From NCBI RefSeq assembly GCF_900215155.1, contig NZ_LT907980.1, positions 3,658,001-3,722,000 of the forward strand: a stretch of 64,000 nucleotides of DNA. The letters run 5' to 3'. Both the position numbers and the translations under genes were made by a program. The stretch's first letter is position 1, and the number at the start of each line of letters is the position of its first letter. Shown piece by piece: positions 56,983-64,000 of the stretch. The notes below the pieces were generated by a model. That model was not told the DNA's origin, searched no databases, and saw only the letters and a program-made list of their open reading frames with translations. The DNA comes from Marinobacter sp. LV10R510-11A (lineage in GTDB: Bacteria; Pseudomonadota; Gammaproteobacteria; Pseudomonadales; Oleiphilaceae).

Positions 56983-57873
56983 CTATTGCTCAGGATGGCT
57001 TGCGCCTCTGAGCATGGCATGCAGCAGTTCATCTGCATCAAACTTGGTAAGAGCTTCGTTGGCGCCCACCTGATTGGCGTAGCTTAGGCTCATCTCGCTG
57101 TTCAGGGACGTGTGCAGAATGATGTAAGGCTGCTTTAGCGCACTGTTATCTCGCACGTCGAATGTTAGCTCGTAGCCATCCAACCCCGGCATTTCAATGT
57201 CGCTCACCAGAATATCAACCGGTCGCCCGAGTTCGTTGTCGTTCAGTAGAACCTGTAAAGCTTGATCACCGCTAGTGGTAACTTGGTAGGGAATATCCTT
57301 GGCGTCCAGCACATCACATAGCTGCTTTCGGGCAACCCGGGAGTCGTCTACCAACAGAATGCTGAGGGCTTTGAGGGTTTCGCTCTGAACATCGGTGAGT
57401 GCAACGTCTTGCGAGTCCAACGAATCTGGGTATACGTTCGCTAGTAACAGCTCAACATCCATCAACTGAACGGTATCGCCTTCTACATCCAGCAGACCGG
57501 TTATAAAGGCTTTGTCTCCCAGCGCTTTGGGCGGTGCCTGTACCTTTTTCCAGTTCGTTTCTATGATCCGCTCCACACCACGCACTACAAAGCCGATCTC
57601 TTGGCGTTGAACATCGGTGATCATAATGGAGGATGTTTTCAGCTCCTCCGGCGTTAAGGCCGGATAGCCAACGGCGGCAGCCATATCGATCACCGGCACG
57701 GCGGAACCACGAAAACTGATTGTTCCCGCAACCGCGTGGTGGCTGTGGGGTAACTTGACAAGGGGGCTGAAGGTTAATATTTCGCGGATTTTCAGCGTAC
57801 CAATCCCGAATAGCCGGGTGCCCGACAAGCGGAACAGAAGAAGTTTCTGGGTTTGCTTAGTTTTGCTGGTCAT
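56983..57873 (-). CDS. cheV: chemotaxis coupling protein CheV
   Basis: A 296-residue fusion of a CheW-like domain (residues 8-155, with FRLSGTRLFGIGTLKIREIL and GTISFRGSAVPVIDMAAAVG) and a receiver domain (about 170-290, with LLVDDSRVARKQL and the phosphoacceptor Asp in ILVSDIEMPGLDGYEL). CheV couples chemoreceptors to CheA and may act as a phosphate sink. It is a single gene, convergent with the papain-like gene. Confidence 0.94.
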   Translation of the reverse strand: MTSKTKQTQKLLLFRLSGTRLFGIGTLKIREILTFSPLVKLPHSHHAVAGTISFRGSAVPVIDMAAAVGYPALTPEELKTSSIMITDVQRQEIGFVVRGVERIIETNWKKVQAPPKALGDKAFITGLLDVEGDTVQLMDVELLLANVYPDSLDSQDVALTDVQSETLKALSILLVDDSRVARKQLCDVLDAKDIPYQVTTSGDQALQVLLNDNELGRPVDILVSDIEMPGLDGYELTFDVRDNSALKQPYIILHTSLNSEMSLSYANQVGANEALTKFDADELLHAMLRGASHPEQ

Positions 57874-58015
57874 AACCCGATCCTTGCTAACTTCCCCCGG
57901 CCGCGAAAGCAGGAGGCTTTCGGGAAGGGGGAGTCAAATGCGACACGAATTAACGATAGCAAGCTTACAGGCCATTATCATCCGTTACCTTGGTAACTTT
58001 GGTAACGAATGGTAT

Positions 58016-59596
58016 TCAGCTTTTCTGCGTTTCTGGCAGCTGAGGGATAAGATTCTGCTCACGTGCCATCGAATAGGCCGCTTTGGGGCCGAGCCACAGT
58101 GTGGGCAGCAGAATCAGTGAGACCGGGATAGCTGTGATCACAATAAACTGCTGGAGCACACCAATTTGGCCGGCGCCCATGTAAAGCAGAACGCCTGCCA
58201 TACCTGCCATAGTCAGGCCCCAGAATGCCCGTACAAAGGTATTCGGCTGGTCGTGGCCAGAGCTCACAACAGCAATGGAGTAGCTCATGGAATCGCCGGT
58301 GGTTGCCACAAAAATGGTGGTCAGTACCAGAATGGCCAGGGCCATGAATGCGCCGCCCGGCAGAGCTTGGGCAACCGTAAGTGTGGCCACATCGAAGCGG
58401 AAGTTATTCAGGGCTTCTGCAAGATCAATCACGCCGGTCATCTGATAGTAAATGCCGGAGCCGCCTAGGAGAGTGAACCAGATAGTGGTGGCAATAGGCG
58501 CCATAACAGCCACCGCTAGAATCATGTCCCGAATGCTCCTGCCGCGCGAAATGCGTGCAACGAAGATCGCCATCAGTGGGGCATAGCCAATAAACCATGC
58601 AAAGAAGAACACGGTCCACCACTGCATCCACCAGCCGGGAGCGGTTTCTGCTGTCATGGTCGCCATTTCCATGAACGAGGAAACATACTGCCCCATACTC
58701 TGGAAGTAGGTGTTCGTCAGATATAGCGTTGGGCCGAAGATAAAGATAATTGCCGCTACCGCCAGCGCCAGAAACACGTTCAGCCGGCTCAGGAACTGAA
58801 TGCCACGGTGAATGCCAGAAATGGCAGACGTTACATAGATGACGGCTAGGCCAACCAGAATGGCCAATTGTGTGGCCAGACCATCGGTCAGGCCGAATAG
58901 CTCGCTCAGGCCAAAGCTCATCTGAGTAGCCAGGAAGCCAACCGGACCTACGGTGCCGGCAACTACTGCGATCACGCAGCAAGCATCAACAACACTGCCC
59001 AACCAGCCGCTCATGACGCGCTCGCCAAATACCGGGTAAAGCAGTGTGCGTGGCTGAAGTGGTTTGCCTTGCACGTAGTGAGCATGGGCCAGAACAATCG
59101 CAGCCAGAGTGCCCAAAACTGCCCAGGCCAGGAAACCCCAGTGCATGAACGATTGTGCCATGGCATTGGAAACGGCTTCAGCGGTACCAGGTTCACTCGT
59201 GTAGGCCGGTGGCGTTACAACAAAATGATAGACCGGCTCGCCGGCCGCAAAGAACACACCGCCACCCGCTAGCAGAGTACACATAATGATAGAGAGCCAG
59301 CGGAAGGTGCTCATCTCTGGCTTATCGAGGTTGCCAATCTTGGCTTTAGCTGCTGGCGTGCATGCTAGGCCTATCGCGATAAAAAACGTTGCCAATAGCA
59401 ACATCTGGAAGTAGGTGCCAAACACTTTGGCAGTCCAGGCAAAACCGTTACCAATAAGGGCGGCAACCGCGTCCACATCGAACAAAGAGAATCCGACGAA
59501 CAAAACAATGAAACCAACGCTGAGCGTAAGTAGCACAGGATCACCAAGCTGGGCTATGGAGTAATCTCCGCCTGACTTGAGATTGTTACTCTTCAT
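58016..59596 (-). CDS. BCCT-family betaine/choline/carnitine transporter
   Basis: About 526 residues with twelve hydrophobic helices. Seen are GGGVFFAAGEPVYHFVVTPP (family signature), AMAQSFMHWGFLAWAVLG, and the Trp-rich GWWMQWWTVFFFAWFIGYAP segment of the substrate site, then FVARISRGRSIRDMI. The transporter should bring in a quaternary amine or related osmolyte with Na+ or H+. The ATG at 59596 has AAGG nine bases before it; the longer frame to 59896 runs into non-homologous sequence. Specific substrate cannot be read. Confidence 0.92.
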   Translation of the reverse strand: MKSNNLKSGGDYSIAQLGDPVLLTLSVGFIVLFVGFSLFDVDAVAALIGNGFAWTAKVFGTYFQMLLLATFFIAIGLACTPAAKAKIGNLDKPEMSTFRWLSIIMCTLLAGGGVFFAAGEPVYHFVVTPPAYTSEPGTAEAVSNAMAQSFMHWGFLAWAVLGTLAAIVLAHAHYVQGKPLQPRTLLYPVFGERVMSGWLGSVVDACCVIAVVAGTVGPVGFLATQMSFGLSELFGLTDGLATQLAILVGLAVIYVTSAISGIHRGIQFLSRLNVFLALAVAAIIFIFGPTLYLTNTYFQSMGQYVSSFMEMATMTAETAPGWWMQWWTVFFFAWFIGYAPLMAIFVARISRGRSIRDMILAVAVMAPIATTIWFTLLGGSGIYYQMTGVIDLAEALNNFRFDVATLTVAQALPGGAFMALAILVLTTIFVATTGDSMSYSIAVVSSGHDQPNTFVRAFWGLTMAGMAGVLLYMGAGQIGVLQQFIVITAIPVSLILLPTLWLGPKAAYSMAREQNLIPQLPETQKS

Positions 59597-59963
59597 AAAC
59601 ATTAACCTTTGTGTATAGACACCACGAAACAAAGCGCGGGACTTTGCCACAAAAGTGACACTAATACCAACGTCGAAGCCCGCTGCGAAATACGGAGAGC
59701 GTGGCGACCGAGTGGCAGGTACGGCCACAAGCGCTTTGGACTGCAGGTAATAGATTATATAATAGCTACTAATTTCAGGTTTCGAAAAGGAATGCCAAGC
59801 TTGATCTCCAGGCCCATAGTGCCCAGCTTTTTCTCCAGTGCCCTTAATTTTGTGTTGGGCCGTCTCAAGGGCGCGGGTTGCGGGGTATCCCACCATGTCA
59901 CCGTAGTTGTCCAGTTGGCGATTTCGCCTAATTCATCACCTGGTGGGTGGTATGAGAAACGCA

Positions 59964-60846
59964 ATGGCTCATCTCATCGAGCAAATGGCCTACGTAGGCC
60001 AAACCCCGTGGCATGGCCTGGGGAGCGAACTGACTTCAAATCAGCCACTGGATGTCTGGGCTAAACAAGCCGGTCTGGATTGGCAGATTGAAGAAAGCCC
60101 TGTGCGGTTCGTTACTAATGCCTCCGGTCACCTCGGAGAGATATTGGCGTATCCCGATAGCAAGGTGCTTTATCGGTCGGATACAAGGGCACCGCTGTCG
60201 GTAGTCGGTAACCGTTTCAAGGTAGTCCAGCCCGAGGAAATTCTGGAGTTCTACCGGGATTTGACCGAGGTATCCGGTTTCGAGCTCGAAACGGCAGGTG
60301 TTCTGAAAGGTGGCCGGAAAATGTGGGCGCTGGCCCGTACTGGTCAATCTGGCATGCTCAAGGGCAACGATCAAACCAACGCCTACGTGCTGCTGGCCAC
60401 TGCCTGTGACGGCACCATGGCAACGACCGCTCAATTCACCAGTATCCGTGTGGTGTGCAACAACACCCTTGCTGTGGCGCTAAAGGATGCCACTGCTACT
60501 GCGGTCAAGGTGAAACACAACACAGCCTTCGATGCAGACCTGGTGAAGAAGCAGCTCGGCATATCCGTTTCCGCCTGGGACGATTTCATATATCGCCTCA
60601 AGACTCTGAGTGAGCGCAAGGTTAAAAGCACTGAGGCCCGCAACTACTTCCTGAAAGTGTTCACGGACGATGTGAAAGAGGGTGTGGGTAAAACCAACGA
60701 GCGGTCCATGGCTAAAGCCCTGGGTCTGTATGAAGGCGAGGGCATGGGCGCCGCTTTGGCGTCATCGGGTGGACTCTGCTTGGTTTGGAACCGGCGCTGC
60801 CGTTAAGAACCGGGCGCTCGAACAGGCCATGTCCCTCGTTGCTTAG
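59964..60846 (+). pseudogene. DUF932 plasmid/phage-type protein, internally deleted
   Basis: The protein starts MAHLIEQMAYVGQTPWHGLG and follows the DUF932 (TIGR03299) family through FTSIRVVCNNTLAVAL, RSMAKALGLYEGEGMGAALA. At about 60768 some 30 codons are missing and the frame shifts; the proper C-terminus (DSAWFGTGAAVKNRALEQAM) continues in the +1 frame to a TAG at 60844-60846. Family members occur on plasmids and integrative elements beside YqaJ-type genes, as here. Confidence 0.8.
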
Positions 60847-60874
60847 AACCTCTTACTAAAAACCAAAACGTCAT

Positions 60875-60915
60875 AAAGCCCCGCTTGAGCCTACTGCTCT
60901 TGCGGGGCTTTTTTA
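60875..60915 (+). terminator. Rho-independent terminator after DUF932 remnant
   Basis: AAGCCCCGC and GCGGGGCTT pair over an 18-base loop and are followed by TTTTTA. Confidence 0.85.
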
Positions 60916-60933
60916 TGTCTGGAGGAAAACACC

Positions 60934-61438
60934 ATGGGCATGAATGCAAAGATAATTCAGAAGCAGCGTCCAGTTTTGAGGCTGGTCTCCACCAAGGATC
61001 TCAGTCGGGATGAATGGCTGAAAGTGCGCAAGAAGGGTATAGGCAGTAGCGATGCCTCTGCAGCCATTGGCATGAACCCGTATCAATCCCAGCTTGAGCT
61101 GTGGATGGTCAAAAACCGCCGGTGAGTTTGGCTCTCGTCTTTGGAAGGAAGGCGTGCCTGATTATATCCAGTGCCAAGTGCAGCACCAGTTGGCAGTAAC
61201 TGGCAAGCAGGCTGCTGATGTATGCGTGCTGTTGTGTGGTCAGCAGTTGAAGATCTACCGAATTGAACGGAATGAAGAGCTCATTGACGCACTGGTGGTG
61301 CTTGAGCGCCAGTTCTGGGATTTCGTTGAAACGGATACACCACCCCCAGCTGACGGAACCGATTCTGCAGACCGTGCGCTGCGCCATCTGTACCCACTGG
61401 ATAAAGGAGAAACCCTGGACTTCAGCCGGGGCTTCTAG
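60934..61438 (+). pseudogene. YqaJ-type viral recombinase/exonuclease, internally deleted
   Basis: GGAGG precedes an ATG. The first frame gives RDEWLKVRKKGIGSSDASAA with GMNPYQSQLELWM, the N-terminus of YqaJ proteins; it ends after MVKNRR. One base out of frame the sequence picks up at KTAGEFGSRLWKEGVPDYIQ and CQVQHQLAVTGKQAADV, a point some 65 residues further in intact proteins, so the active-site middle is gone. The C-terminus is also cut at about LDFSRGF. YqaJ enzymes digest DNA ends in recombination. Confidence 0.8.
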
Positions 61439-61501
61439 ATCAATACCCGCTCACCAAGCCGGGAAGCCGACGATTCCTTATCCAAGCATGAACACCCCCT
61501 T

Positions 61502-61538
61502 GGCCACGCGGGTATGACAAGTGCCCCGTGGCCCTTTT
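61502..61538 (+). terminator. Rho-independent terminator after YqaJ remnant
   Basis: GGCCACG and CGTGGCC form the stem, followed by CTTTTTC. It is 15 bases before the next start codon, and an SD (AGGAGA) lies between, like a short attenuator. Confidence 0.7.
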
Positions 61539-61552
61539 TCAGGAGAGTTATC

Positions 61553-61846
61553 ATGATTAAAGGTTTGGCTATTACGCCTCCCGTGTTGGGGCGCATCAGT
61601 ATCGGTCGGGTTGTCGAAAAGAACGGCTGGCTGTTGCATCCACTCGATGAAGAGCTACGAAAGGACGCGCCTAACGGCAAGCTGCGAACCATTCCGGTAA
61701 GCATGCTGTTCAACGAAGCAGATCTCAACCTGCGGGCTGAGTACACCATGTCCGATCGAAAAAGCGGCCGGCCTATGTGTGTAGGCAACGGCGACACATG
61801 TAGGCGCCTCACACAGTCAGGAGTACAGTCTTTGCCATGCCCCTAG
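61553..61846 (+). pseudogene. plasmid-type hydrolase/metal-binding protein, deleted remnant
   Basis: AGGAGA lies before the ATG. The 97-residue frame starts MIKGLAITPPVLGRISIGRV and continues through WLLHPLDEELRKDA, MLFNEADLNLRAEYTM and RPMCVGNGDTCRRLT. It resembles the N-terminal part of a protein usually called a hydrolase or metal-binding protein in plasmid and ICE regions; a stretch of about 20 residues seems missing after VVEKNG and the C-terminal half is absent. Function of intact relatives is not known. Confidence 0.6.
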
Positions 61847-61866
61847 GGATTTGGTAATGCAGAAAT

Positions 61867-64000
61867 TCAAAGATGCCCTAAAGCGGCTTGAACATCATCA
61901 AAACGTCGTACCCAAGGCTTTGCCTCTGTCAAAGTCGGTGGCAGTCGCTCTAGTGTGGCCCGAGCTTCCTGATAGCTCGTAAAACTGCCGTAGATAACGG
62001 AATACCAAGGCAAACCTCGACGCGAAGTACGCACATAAGCTGCCGTGTGTTTTATTTTATGACGCTCAATGTACTGCTTTATAGCTACCTCCGAACTGGC
62101 CGCTATCAATTGAACAGTAAAATAGTCAGAGGGTTGATCTCGTACCCAAGATTCCGTCCGAAAATAAGTTTGATCGTACCGTGCTGACTCCTCAGCATCC
62201 AAAGGACCTGAACGACTATCGCTTTGTCTGCCATCCGGCATTATTATAAAATCCACTCCGCTGATAAACGAGCCATCGCCCGAAACGGTGAGTATGTGCA
62301 CGCCGGTATCTGTCAGCCCTAAACGTCGTAACTGCTGAGGTGAGATCCTTAGCCAGTATTCACCCGCTACCACTTGAGGGACTATGTAAAAGCCGTCCCA
62401 GCTACTTGTTGTTTCACCCACTACTTCATTTTTATCGTTTAATAGTTCCAACTCGAGGTCGCCTATCCCTCGCTCGACGCCATTCTCCAGCAAGTAAACG
62501 GTGCCATCAATTTCCGTAGTCAGCCTCACGGGGAACTCGAGTTTGGCCACCGTGCCGGGCCGCGGCACCAGGTTGAGCCCGGGAAGCTGAGGCGACCACT
62601 GAGGGTCCTCCAGAGTCGACACATCCACCCCGATGTCGACGTACCGTTTAACGGGGAGATGATTAATATGAGCGACGCCCGCAGCGTTCGTCCGCGCCTT
62701 GTGCCGGGCGCCGTTGACCGTGAAACCGGCACCGGAAACAGGCAGCTCATGGTCATCCATGACGCCGTTATTGTTGTCATCCAGAAACATCTGTACCGAA
62801 GCGGCGCCGCTGTTGGCCATTGGCCGAGCGTCGAATAGCCAGTCTGCTTGTCGCGGATCTCGCCCCATGGCAACAAACAGCTGGGCGCCTATCGCAATCT
62901 CTCCCGTGTCAACATAGCTGGCATTAACACCCAGCCCATAACGCCCCAGACTCTTTGTGAAACCGCCAGTATAGCGGGTTTGCGGTGAAGCAAAGGTATG
63001 TGCCACTCCGAAGGTCATGCGGTAGCCTTTACCCAGAGGCTTGTCCGCCGTGAACGCCAGCGCTGAAATATCGCTCTTAGCGCCCAGAGTGTAATTCAGT
63101 TGGCTGCGGAAACTCATGTCGCGAACCCGGCGACTGATGCGTAGCGTACCCAGTGTATGTTCAGTATCCCCGGATGCCCGCCAGTTCAGCGTGTTGGTAA
63201 GGGCAGTACGGTAGAGGTATGCGGATACCCGTGCGCTGACATCCATATTGGCAACGCCGGATTCCCGCTCGTCTCGCCTTGCCTCAACGGTCACCGGTAA
63301 ACTTGAATGCTCCCCCACCGGAATGGAACCGCTAAGCCTAAGCTCATCCCGAGTGCGCACAGGGTCGCTATAGGCGGGAAACACGTCGCTGGCGAAATCG
63401 TTCAAGTGTATTCGGCTTGCGTCCACCGCTACTCCGCCGACACGGGTTTTCAGCCCGAGATCGGCAAGCGAACCACCGTCCTCGGACTGGACGAAATCGC
63501 CGCTGATGCTCATGGATTGCCAGAACGTGCGCAGCCCCAGAGTGGTGTACTGCTTTTCGGTATCATCTACCGGCGCACGGATGAATCCAGCGGATGCCGA
63601 AAGGTAACGGGAAAGGCCAAAGTCGAACTGAGCGACGGACCGGGGCTGTCCTTCATCGTCGCGATGTTCGGTAAGGCTGTACTGGAACTCGCCGGGGCGC
63701 ACCATGGATTGGGCCAGAGAGAAACTGTATTGTTCCACCCGGGTCTGCCCCAGAGGCCCATTGAAGATCAACTGAAATTCATTACGGCCATAACTCAGGG
63801 GCTGATCCTCAAACCGATACCGGCCCTCAGAGTCGGCTAGTTGAAAGCCTACAAGGGCATCGTTGTAATAAAGCTCCACGTCCCAGCCAGGGGGCAGATC
63901 ACCTTCAAAGACCTGCCGGTCAAAGCTGGTAGGTTGCGTCAACGGGCGATTGCTTAACGTTACCCCTTCACCGCTACTGCCTCGAGTAACATTGTTGACA
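61867..64000 (-). CDS. outer-membrane usher-like protein with C-terminal SPOR domain, 5' partial
   Basis: The frame stays open to the right edge of the window, so the N-terminus is missing; at least 710 residues are encoded here. The first part (GWDVELYYNDALVGFQLADS, FEDQPLSYGRNEFQLIFNGP) and a long beta-rich, Gly/Arg/Tyr-patterned region resemble fimbrial usher-type outer-membrane barrels. Near 62750-62790 lies a DxNNNGVxDDHE calcium-binding-like repeat in an SdrD-B-like domain. The last 80 residues (FTVQLIAASSEVAIKQYIER and YSVIYGSFTSYQEARATL) form a SPOR domain, which binds denuded peptidoglycan. The combination suggests a surface-fibre export or envelope protein. Confidence 0.7.
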   Translation of the reverse strand, partial: VNNVTRGSSGEGVTLSNRPLTQPTSFDRQVFEGDLPPGWDVELYYNDALVGFQLADSEGRYRFEDQPLSYGRNEFQLIFNGPLGQTRVEQYSFSLAQSMVRPGEFQYSLTEHRDDEGQPRSVAQFDFGLSRYLSASAGFIRAPVDDTEKQYTTLGLRTFWQSMSISGDFVQSEDGGSLADLGLKTRVGGVAVDASRIHLNDFASDVFPAYSDPVRTRDELRLSGSIPVGEHSSLPVTVEARRDERESGVANMDVSARVSAYLYRTALTNTLNWRASGDTEHTLGTLRISRRVRDMSFRSQLNYTLGAKSDISALAFTADKPLGKGYRMTFGVAHTFASPQTRYTGGFTKSLGRYGLGVNASYVDTGEIAIGAQLFVAMGRDPRQADWLFDARPMANSGAASVQMFLDDNNNGVMDDHELPVSGAGFTVNGARHKARTNAAGVAHINHLPVKRYVDIGVDVSTLEDPQWSPQLPGLNLVPRPGTVAKLEFPVRLTTEIDGTVYLLENGVERGIGDLELELLNDKNEVVGETTSSWDGFYIVPQVVAGEYWLRISPQQLRRLGLTDTGVHILTVSGDGSFISGVDFIIMPDGRQSDSRSGPLDAEESARYDQTYFRTESWVRDQPSDYFTVQLIAASSEVAIKQYIERHKIKHTAAYVRTSRRGLPWYSVIYGSFTSYQEARATLERLPPTLTEAKPWVRRFDDVQAALGHL

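Noticed and set aside
1..64000. CRISPR arrays, rRNA and tRNA genes
   Set aside because: No regularly spaced repeats, and no tRNA T-arm (GGTTCGAATCC-like) with a matching acceptor stem were found by eye.

Overview
The window looks like the chromosome of a marine gammaproteobacterium, most probably a Marinobacter or close relative. The basis is the mix of gammaproteobacterial core gene orders (dusB-fis, hisIE-tatABC-rsmE, ubiEJB, zapA-6S RNA-fau, pepP-ubiH-ubiI), a wax-ester synthase/diacylglycerol acyltransferase, a PHA-system protein, Mqo, and the general protein signatures. The genus is an inference from gene content; no rRNA or tRNA gene was seen.

Layout. 1-28.4 kb is ordinary core genome: a lipoprotein hydrolase, purine synthesis (purH, purD), dusB-fis, a zinc-ribbon membrane protein, prmA, accC-accB-aroQ, a two-receiver diguanylate cyclase, a DUF2333 protein, ppa, an acyl-CoA dehydrogenase, rpiA, ilvA, then fau-6S RNA-zapA-(ZapB-like) facing UPF0149-pepP-ubiH-ubiI, a DUF808 membrane protein, and hisI-hisE-tatA-tatB-tatC-rsmE. 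28.4-38.5 kb is accessory and much eroded: a truncated GNAT gene, a fadJ/fadE wreck, a TetR remnant, an intact-looking IS605-type element (tnpA and tnpB divergent), a shikimate-kinase-like gene, a tiny lysine-rich gene, and then a cluster of integron cassettes without an integrase (five attC sites; ynfA, MAPEG remnant, brnTA, cupin, one unknown) interrupted by what looks like an ORF-less group II intron, ending in a dead IS91-type element.

38.7-59.6 kb is again mostly core and metabolic: ubiE-ubiJ-ubiB, a PHA-granule-associated small protein, FFLEELY-motif protein, alpha/beta hydrolase, WS/DGAT, an aldehyde dehydrogenase, fumC, a CarS-like membrane enzyme, a phosphoesterase, msrA-msrB, a broken cation exchanger, mqo, and a two-gene unit of an ATP-grasp ligase plus a large protein that I read as papain-like from a Gln-x5-Cys / His / Asn-SWG motif set. 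cheV and a BCCT transporter follow. 59.9-61.85 kb is a decayed plasmid/phage-type block (DUF932, YqaJ, metal-binding hydrolase). The window ends inside a large outer-membrane usher-like protein with a C-terminal SPOR domain.

Most notable: (1) the ATP-grasp/papain-like pair, which I cannot match to a named pathway; (2) the apparently ORF-less group II intron lying antisense to the cassette genes in an integrase-less attC array; (3) a repeated pattern in which accessory genes are broken by clean internal deletions rather than by scattered point mutations.
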